A DNA stretch of 64,000 nt from Malassezia japonica (lineage: Eukaryota; Basidiomycota; Malasseziomycetes; Malasseziales; Malasseziaceae). The stretch is from positions 1,054,001 through 1,118,000 of the forward strand of contig NC_083370.1 of NCBI RefSeq assembly GCF_029542785.1, in the 5' to 3' direction. Shown in pieces: positions 50,095 through 57,344 of this stretch. Positions within the stretch are counted from its first letter, which is position 1, and the number at the start of each line of letters is the position of its first letter. The notes beneath the pieces were generated by a model. It saw nothing but the letters and a program-made list of their open reading frames with translations, ran no database searches and was not told where the DNA came from. A program made the position numbers and the translations under genes.

Positions 50095-50112
50095 CACGTG
50101 CCCTTACACGTG
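50095..50112. promoter_or_regulatory. Inverted pair of CACGTG boxes between DHH1 and PAM17
   Basis: CACGTG at 50095-50100 and 50107-50112, together reading GTCACGTG-6 bp-CACGTGAC counting one overlapping spacer (50093-50114). The flanking GTC/GAC make each half the preferred Cbf1 site. It lies 78 bp from the DHH1 start and 24 bp from the PAM17 start. Confidence 0.55.
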
Positions 50113-50135
50113 ACAGGGCCCCTGCGTTCACCAGG

Positions 50136-50762
50136 ATGTCCATGCAGGTGGGATTGCGCGCCGCGGCGGCGCTCAAGCCGCGTGCTCTCGGCGTGCGCAC
50201 GCTCGCTACGTCGAATGGAAAAGAGTACCTTCCGTGGGAAACATGTACGTCCTTTTTTTTTGCTCATCAAGACCTGCGCCTGCGCAACCAGCGCCGCATC
50301 GCCGGCCTCGTTTCGACGGTGCCTGCCATGATTCTCGCAGGCGCCGCATCGGGATCCTACTTTTTGACGCAGGAGCTCGACCCGAGTCAGACGATCATGG
50401 GGGTACGTCGCCGCACTCACGCAGATCGACCCCCTGTTTGTGCACATCGGCGCGACGCTCGCCTGCACGGGCCTCGGCTGGCTCATCGGGCCGTCGGTCG
50501 GCACGGCGGTTTGGTCGCTGATGCACCGCAGCAAGGCCGCACAGATCGCGCAGCGTGACCATGAGTTCTACCAGCACATCCGCCGTATGCGCGTCGATCC
50601 GACGCGCCAGGTGGTGCACAACCCCGTGCCGGACTACTATGGCGAAAAGATCGGCTCGATCAAGCAATACCGCCAGTGGCTCCGTGATCAGGTATGTTGA
50701 AGTACTAATGGGTATAGGGAATATACCGGCGCAAGGCTTCGCACGGCCTCGAGGACCAGTAG
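50136..50762 (+). CDS. PAM17: Mitochondrial import motor subunit Pam17
   Basis: Exons 50136-50244, 50272-50402, 50425-50691 and 50718-50762 encode 183 residues. Introns are 27 nt (nine-T run, AAG acceptor), 22 nt and 26 nt. A basic mitochondrial presequence (MSMQVGLRAAAALKPRALG) precedes LPWETYLRLRNQRRIAGLV and two membrane segments with the family signature DPLFVHIGATLACTGLGWL / IGPSVGTAVW. Pam17 organises the presequence translocase-associated motor on the matrix side of TIM23. Its TAG ends at 50762 and the stop of the opposing CWC23 begins at 50763, so the two coding regions touch. Confidence 0.92.
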
Positions 50763-51758
50763 TTACGCAGCACCGGACACAGCAGCTCTCTGTAGTCGCT
50801 GGAGCGTCTGAGCCTCGTACTCGGCGTCCAGCAGGCCCGCCTTGGGCAGCGCTTCAGGCGCAGGCGCAGGCGCAGCATCGCTCGGCGCATCCCGTGGCGC
50901 GGTGGGGTGCGCCTGCCAGTACGCGACGCGCTCAGGGACAGAGGCACGCGCCTTGAAGTTGGCGTCGCCCCACCCGATCCACGTCTCCTCGAGCAGGGGG
51001 TGCGTGCACCGTAGCGCACTGCCCTGCTCGACCGCGCGCGACGCGGCTTGTATATCGGTAAAGGTCGCGAGCGCCGAGACTTCGCGGCGCTTCTTGGGCG
51101 GCTTGACGGCCAGCGTCGCCAGTGGGCCATAGGACGTGACGAGCGCCGCAGCGAGTGGTGTCGTCTGTGCATTTTCGAAAAGCGCCTCGCCCCCCATCTC
51201 ATCGAGCTGCTCGACAGGGAAGCGCAGCAGGGCCGTCGTGTCCATCGGTCCCAGCGGCGGCAGCTCGACGTCCGCCTTGCGTTTCTGGGGCAAGGAGTTC
51301 GTCGGCGCCTGGCGCGCCTGCCATTCCTTCAGGAGCTGTTCATGCTTGTCGACACGCATTGCATGCCCCTCCTCACGCAGCGCCGTGACGCGCTGGGCGT
51401 GCTCGCGCCGCGCCCGCTCGCGCTGCGCCTTGATCTGGCGCTCGTACGCCTCGCGCTCCTCGAGATCCGCGGCCATCTGCTTGCGCCGCGAGTCAAATGC
51501 ATCGTGCCGCGCGCGCCGCTCACGCTCTTGCTCCATCTTTTGCGCGAGGTCGGCGCGCGTGCCCGGGTTCATCAGCTGCTCGTACGCGAGCGAGAGCTTG
51601 TGGAATCGGTCGGCTGCCACGTCCTGCGGCAGGTCCCTGACCTTGTCGGGATGCCATTGCAGCGACCGCTTGCGGTAGGCAGTGCGGATCTGCGCCTCAG
51701 TCGCATCGGTCTCGATGCCGAGCAAGGCAAACGCATCCAGCAACGCCCCCGCGTCCAT
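50763..51758 (-). CDS. CWC23: J-domain spliceosomal protein Cwc23/DNAJC17 type
   Basis: A single exon of 331 residues. The J domain occupies residues 7-75 with the HPD motif in QWHPDKV. A long charged coiled coil (EQERERRARHDAFDSRR... ERARREHAQRV) follows, then a possible RRM-like fold (about 215-285: ALFENAQTTPLAAALVTSYGPLATL, SALATFTDIQAASRAV). This J-coil-RRM order is that of DNAJC17/Cwc23, which binds the spliceosome and helps its disassembly with Ntr1. In a genome with such unusual introns this factor is of interest. It is divergent from MTF1 with only 36 bp between start codons. Confidence 0.85.
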   Translation of the reverse strand: MDAGALLDAFALLGIETDATEAQIRTAYRKRSLQWHPDKVRDLPQDVAADRFHKLSLAYEQLMNPGTRADLAQKMEQERERRARHDAFDSRRKQMAADLEEREAYERQIKAQRERARREHAQRVTALREEGHAMRVDKHEQLLKEWQARQAPTNSLPQKRKADVELPPLGPMDTTALLRFPVEQLDEMGGEALFENAQTTPLAAALVTSYGPLATLAVKPPKKRREVSALATFTDIQAASRAVEQGSALRCTHPLLEETWIGWGDANFKARASVPERVAYWQAHPTAPRDAPSDAAPAPAPEALPKAGLLDAEYEAQTLQRLQRAAVSGAA

Positions 51759-51794
51759 CGTCGTAGCGATGACTAAACTGTGACTTTTTCCTCG

Positions 51795-53204
51795 ATGTGG
51801 GCCGTACGGGTGCCTGGCCTGGCGGCGCGTGTGCTGCGGCCCGTGCCGCGGATCGTTGCGCCGGTGCGTATGCTTGCAACTGCGCCCGAAGCGCCCAAGC
51901 GGCGCACACGCGCCAAGGCGGACGGCACGACGCCGCGGCCGCGCCGCAAAAAAGCCGCGACGCCTTTCTCAAGCGAGCCACTGTACGCGTGCGACGCGGT
52001 GATTCCCGAGGCGGACGAGCCCTTTTGCCACAAGCACCTGCCCCACCCCTCGCAGTGGAAGAGTGTGTTTAACTTTACGAAAGAGCAGTTTGCGCGGCAT
52101 CGCTACTTTGTTGCGCGCCAGGACACCGCGCAGGCGATCGTCGACAAGATCGGTCTCGACGATGCGGAGCGCAACGGGCACAAAGCGACGATAGTCGAGG
52201 CATATGCTGGACCCGGCACGCTCACGCGCCAGCTGATGCAGCATCCGAGCGTAGAGCGTGTCGTCGCACTGGAGAATGCACCGACCTTTTTGCCGTGGCT
52301 CGAGCGGCTCAAGGTCGACCCGACGCTGGAAGCGGTGCAGGACAAGCTGCACATCCTCCCCGAATCTGGCTTTTCGTGGGACACGTACGAGACGCTCGTG
52401 GATGGCGGCTACCTCGCGAATCTCGAAAACAAGATTCCGAACCTCGGGGCGGACGCGCCGCCGATGGACTGGGCGGCGCCGAGTCCGATCGTGTTTGTCG
52501 CGCAGATTCCCAACTCGGTGCACGGCGAGCAGCTCTTTGCGCAGCTCGTGCATGCGATCTGCTCGGGGTACTGGCTCTACAAGTACGGCCGCGTAAAGAT
52601 GGTCTTTGTCTGTGGCGAGACGGTCGCCACGCGCTCGCTCGCGACGCCGGCCGACCAGCGCGACCGCGCGAAGCTGGGCACGACGGTGCAGTGCCTCTCG
52701 AAGCCCGAGCTTCTCATTCCCACCGAGGAGCTGCAGCCGTACGCGGACTACTTCTTTCCCCCCACGCCGTCGATCGGCCCACGCGTGCCGATCACAAACA
52801 CATTTATCCCCAACGCGAACATCTCGTCCGGCCTCTCGAAGCGCAATCTCGCGGTTCTCGGCATCGACCCTTTGAAAGATTTGCTGGTCGACAGCCGCGA
52901 TCTCGACGCGTTCGAGTTCCTGACGCGCAACCTCTTTGTGTTGAAAACCAAGCCGATCGCCGAAGCGCTCAAGCACGTCGCGCCCGGCGCGGCGAATATA
53001 CTCAAGCTCCTTGCGCCGGATCACCCCTCCATGAAGGAGCGGCCGCAGGACGTGATCCTGCCTCATACCCCCGTCGTCGCCCTGACCAACGAGCAGTGGG
53101 CGGCGCTGGCGGTCGTCTTTGAAAAGTGGCCCTTCCGCCCCCAGAACCTCTTTGAAGAGGGACGCGTGCAGCGCGGCAAGAGCGCAGATAACCAGTTCTT
53201 CTAG
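51795..53204 (+). CDS. MTF1: Mitochondrial transcription factor B/Mtf1-like (rRNA adenine dimethylase fold)
   Basis: A single exon of 469 residues. The ATG at 51795 begins a basic, Arg/Ala-rich presequence (MWAVRVPGLAARVLRPVPR). The Rossmann motif VEAYAGPGTLTRQL (E-x-Y-x-G-x-G), VVALENAPTFLPWLERL and FVAQIPNSVHGEQL place it in the KsgA/TFB family. In fungi the Mtf1 branch has lost methylation and melts mitochondrial promoters for Rpo41. It is longer than yeast Mtf1 (341 residues), with an extended N-terminus. Retained dimethylase activity cannot be excluded. The stop is 9 bp from that of mL38. Confidence 0.85.
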   Translation: MWAVRVPGLAARVLRPVPRIVAPVRMLATAPEAPKRRTRAKADGTTPRPRRKKAATPFSSEPLYACDAVIPEADEPFCHKHLPHPSQWKSVFNFTKEQFARHRYFVARQDTAQAIVDKIGLDDAERNGHKATIVEAYAGPGTLTRQLMQHPSVERVVALENAPTFLPWLERLKVDPTLEAVQDKLHILPESGFSWDTYETLVDGGYLANLENKIPNLGADAPPMDWAAPSPIVFVAQIPNSVHGEQLFAQLVHAICSGYWLYKYGRVKMVFVCGETVATRSLATPADQRDRAKLGTTVQCLSKPELLIPTEELQPYADYFFPPTPSIGPRVPITNTFIPNANISSGLSKRNLAVLGIDPLKDLLVDSRDLDAFEFLTRNLFVLKTKPIAEALKHVAPGAANILKLLAPDHPSMKERPQDVILPHTPVVALTNEQWAALAVVFEKWPFRPQNLFEEGRVQRGKSADNQFF

Positions 53205-53213
53205 TCTACCTGT

Positions 53214-54233
53214 TTAATAGTACTTGCTATGACGCACACCGAGCGCGTCCTTCAGCTTGTCCTGGCGAGGGACGTAGCCATACCGCGGCTCGGGAATCTG
53301 GAGGATGTCGTTGTAGATCGCCGACACCTCCTTTTTGTTCGCCTCAGTCCAGCGCGCGCGCCAAAAGTGCAGGCCACGCAGCTGCAGCTGGTGCTGGACA
53401 GCAAAGGCAGCCACGTCCATCTGCTCGCGAGGGACTTCGCCAAGCGACACCGGCGCAGTCTGCTCAAAGAGAAGCATCGTGTAGCGGTGGTACGGCGTGC
53501 CCTGCTGGGGGTGGGGGGGGATGTAGGGCAGCACATCGTTCAGCGACGCAGGCAGCGACGACTGCGACGCAGACAGCGGCACGTCTTGCACCAGCCAGTG
53601 CACATAGGTCTGGAATGTCTCGGACACGTCGCTCGGCGAGTCGGGGTCCACCAACATCACGGTGTACTTGCGCTCGTCGTTGTGGAAGGCCGTCGCAATG
53701 ATCTGCGGTGCAGCACGCGTCTGCGCGGGCGACAGGAAAATGCCGGGAAGAATGTCGCCGCCGCTGCCGCCATGGTCGCCGATGCCGGCGCCGCTGCCAA
53801 AGAGCACTTGGAGGTCGACCGTCGGCGTAAATTCGGGCACGACGTCAGGCAGCACATTCATCAGCGTCGCACGCTCCACGAGCTGGTCGAGCGAGCCGCC
53901 GAGCCGCCATGCCTGCTCGCGCAGGTGCCGAAAGACGGGCCGGCGCAGGTCGTACGTCCCGCTCGTGAATTCCGAACGGATATGCGGGAGGTTAATCTCG
54001 GACGCGATCTCGAGCGCGTCGACCAGCTCCGCGTTCTCGTTGCTCTGCTTCACGGCTTGCAGACGGGCTTTTTGCGCGGCCGCGTCGGCCTCGACGTAGG
54101 CGAGCGCCTCGTCGTATACAGGAAGAGCACCCTTTTGCACAGCAGGTTTCCAGGTCGACTCCATACGGCGCCCGAGGACTCTCGCCGTGCGTCCAGACGC
54201 GCGCACCGCAGCGCTTCCCACACGCCAAACCAT
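53214..54233 (-). CDS. MRPL35: Mitochondrial ribosomal protein mL38 (MRPL35, PEBP-like)
   Basis: A single exon of 339 residues. A basic N-terminus (MVWRVGSAAVRASGRTARVLGRR) suits a mitochondrial presequence. The second half is a PEBP fold: YTVMLVDPDSPSDVSETFQTYVHWLVQDVPL, and YIPPHPQQGTPYHRYTMLLFEQ in place of the ligand loop. The N-terminal helical part (AELVDALEIASEINLPHIRSEF) and the C-terminal RARWTEANKKEVSAIYNDIL support mL38 of the mitochondrial large subunit rather than a free PEBP. It is divergent from ATG11 (86 bp). Confidence 0.88.
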   Translation of the reverse strand: MVWRVGSAAVRASGRTARVLGRRMESTWKPAVQKGALPVYDEALAYVEADAAAQKARLQAVKQSNENAELVDALEIASEINLPHIRSEFTSGTYDLRRPVFRHLREQAWRLGGSLDQLVERATLMNVLPDVVPEFTPTVDLQVLFGSGAGIGDHGGSGGDILPGIFLSPAQTRAAPQIIATAFHNDERKYTVMLVDPDSPSDVSETFQTYVHWLVQDVPLSASQSSLPASLNDVLPYIPPHPQQGTPYHRYTMLLFEQTAPVSLGEVPREQMDVAAFAVQHQLQLRGLHFWRARWTEANKKEVSAIYNDILQIPEPRYGYVPRQDKLKDALGVRHSKYY

Positions 54234-54319
54234 CGTGAGCAGGAAGACGGCCGTTTTCGTGTTTAGTCAGCGTGGATAAGCACGACGCGACACCGCACGG
54301 CCCTCGATGCGCGCGGAGG

Positions 54320-57175
54320 ATGCGGTTGATAGTGTCGTACTGCGGGCGTGAAATCGAGGTGAAACAGACGCTATGGCAGTTCCAAACGTACGTCGTGCAT
54401 CTCATTCAGTTTTGATCATTTTCTGGACTGCGTGTCGCTCGCGACCGGAATCCTCTACGACTCCATTATCTGCATCACCAAGCAGGGTGTCCAGGTCAAT
54501 GAGGATGTGATGGACGAGCTGCTCCAACAAAAGCTCCATACTGACTTTGTAGGTATTGTTGCTCACAGCAGGAGTTTTACGTGTACGACCGCGAGCTACT
54601 GTACGCGGATGTCGACGCGATCGTGCCCCAGCTGGAAATGGAGCTCGAGCCGCGGATCAGTGTGCCGCCGCCGGTGCTGCCGATGCCGCCTACGCCGCGC
54701 TCACTAGATGTACTGGTTGCGTGGGCGCGCGACGCGCAGCTCGCGAGCGAGGCACGGCATGCCTCGGCGGTCGAATTACATACATGCATCGAACGCATCC
54801 ACGCAAGTACCTGCGTCGGCCTCGCCAATCTCCAGTCGCACACGGATGGGATCAAGAACGCAGTGAACAAGCTCGAAGAGATTGCCTCGCGAGAGCTCGC
54901 ATCGATGGAGGACCTGCTCAAACGCCACGAGCTCGACCTCTACGTCTTGTCGCGCATCGTCATTCACCCGAAACTCCTTGGCAAGGCGCCCGAGGAAAGC
55001 GAGACGCGTCAGCGAACACTCGGCGACTATGTGAGCGCCACCAAGATGCGCATGGTCGCTGAAGTCTGCGGCAAGGAGCTCGAGCAGCTGCAGGAACGCT
55101 ACGCCGCGACGCTCCAGACCGAGTTTCACCTCTCGGTCGACTTGGCAGACCTCGTGTCCGAGGTCGAGCAGACGCACCTCGGGCCCTCGACCGAGACGCT
55201 AACGCAGATCCAGGGCACGTACCCTCGCCTGCTGGAGGCGGTACACAAGATCGAGGCACAGTGCCTGCCCGACGACAATGGATGGCCGGTCGCCGACAAA
55301 CTTTCGGCAGACGACGTGGCGCAGTTGAATACGATGGCCAAGGGCGTAAGCGACGATGAGGCAACAATTGTACAGAGCCTCGAGTGCCTCACCTCGGATC
55401 GCAACGAACTGGTGCACCGCCATTTGAACTTGGTCCAGGACATTAGCAGTCTGCAGAGCGACTATGCGGAGCTCGGCGCAGCGCTCGCCGAGATCGACGC
55501 TGCGTTCAGTTCACCGAAGCTCGATGGATTCAAGCACCTGACGCGCCTCAAAAAGATGCTGTGGGCGTACGGCGCGTCGCTCATTGAGGGCGTGCGCCGC
55601 AGCGAGTTTACACGCCTCTTTATGGACAAGGCCCAGCGCCTCGCCGAGCTCATGGCCCAGTTCTCCGAGGCGGAGCTCATGCGGAGGAAGGAGCATGCAG
55701 TGCACGTCATGGCACAGCTGCCGTGGGAAGTGGTCATCGACACGCATCCCCCGGCGCTCGACATTTCGACCAAGCGGCGCGAGACGCGGTCGACGCATAC
55801 GTTTGACCGCGAGGATATCACGAGCTTCTTCCAGCAGCTCGACGCACTGGACGCTGAGATCAGCGACGCAGACCCAAGCAGGTCTTGGAGTCCAGTGAGC
55901 GAGGTGCGCTACGAGCTCCAGCAGCTCGCAGACCGCCTCGACCACGCACAAGACACCTTTACAACCATTGCGCGTCGCGAGTTGCAGCTCGACGACGACG
56001 ACGTGACAGAGGACGGCTCGGAAAAGAGCGGTGCCCCCCCATCGCCCCATCGGTCGCAGCGCGATGACGAGGCGCTTCGCCGCCAGCTGGTCTTGGCACA
56101 CGAGCGCACCCAGCGCCTGGAGGCGGAGCTCGCGCGCCGCACTGCCGAATGGAGCGACGAGCGCCAGGCGCTGCAGCTCGCGGCCGATACGGCGCAGTCG
56201 CGCCTCGAGGCGAGCGTGCGCAGCGACCTTGCGCAGTCGATCAACGATCCCGTCGCGGCGCAGCTCGCGCGCCTGGGCGAGCGCATGCGGACCTTGCAGG
56301 TGAACGGCGATGCAAAAGACGTCGAGCGGCTGCGCACGGACCTTGCGAATGCACAGGCGCAGCTGGGCCAGGGATCGAGTCTATGGCAAGACGTGCGCCC
56401 GTTGGTCGCACGCACCAAAGCGCTCCATGCCTATGCGCGCGCGCCCGACGCGCTCAACCTCGCCGACCTCCCCCAGGAGGTGGACGATGCCGAGATGAGC
56501 GAGGCCGAGACGCTCGCGGCGCTACGCACGCTCGATGTGCCCCAGTTTTATACCGAAATGTACAGCCGTCTGGAATGGCTCGTCGCCCATGCGCGCCGCT
56601 GGCAAAAGTCGAGCCGGAGCACGCAGGAAAAGTACAATGTCCTCGCGGCCGCCGCACGCGAGAAGCTGTCTGTCGCCCACTTTGCCCCAGGGTGCCTTGC
56701 CCTGTTTCTTCCCACGCGCTTTTCCAATAACTACTGGGCTGCATTCAACGTGGGCGATCCCAACTACTACGTTCGCCCCACCGACAGCCTCGCACAGTAC
56801 ATGGCCAAACACGAGTGGCTCGTCGCGCGCATCACCTCGGTCGAGACGTGTGTTGCGCAGCCTGGCAACGAGTGCATGAGTGCAGGTACGACCTACTATC
56901 TGCTCGACATTGAAGGTTACGAAGACCCTGCGGTGCTCCTGCGCTCCCCCGGCCCGGTGCGCCGCGTCTCGGACCCTTTTCACGGCGCCGCACGGACGTC
57001 GCGCAGCAGCAGCCTGAGCGGCAGCGCTGCGCCATGGCAGCCACGCGCCGACGCGCCTCAGCTTGCGCTCACCGTCGATGGCAGCGCACAAAAACTCGCG
57101 ACGCCCCGGGTGCCGAGCACTGCGACCCAGGCCCTGACGCGTATCCAGCGTGCCAGCAGCAGCGCAACGCCCTGA
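54320..57175 (+). CDS. ATG11: Selective-autophagy scaffold Atg11
   Basis: Exons 54320-54387, 54410-54548 and 54572-57175 encode 936 residues. Introns are 22 and 23 nt; the second ends CTCAC-AG-CAG, so a one-residue variant is possible. The N-terminus (MRLIVSYCGREIEVKQTLWQFQTF) is a ubiquitin-like strand arrangement usual for Atg11/FIP200. Long coiled coils fill residues 70-640, and the C-terminal claw domain is seen in FLPTRFSNNYWAAFNVGDPNYYVRPTDSLAQYM and TSVETCVAQPGNECMSAGTTYYLLDIEGY. Atg11 links cargo receptors to Atg1 and Atg9 for pexophagy and mitophagy. A Ser/Arg-rich tail follows the claw. Confidence 0.9.
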
Positions 57176-57344
57176 CACTGCCCGGCCGCAAAAGGAAGCG
57201 TGCGCGTCATGTGGAGAAAATAGAAGTTACCCAACACTTTGTGCGAAATTTCGTTGGCGCAATTACGCGAGGTGCAGGAGGGTGCAGGTACCGGCATCAA
57301 CACAAGCAACACGCTTTCTCTGTTTGCAACAGAGTCAAGGTCGG

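Noticed and set aside
50101..50140. Reading the CCTGCGTTCACCAG just before the PAM17 ATG as a leader intron acceptor
   Set aside because: A branch-plus-CAG pattern can be forced, but no matching donor at the right distance gives a coding consequence, so I cannot support it.
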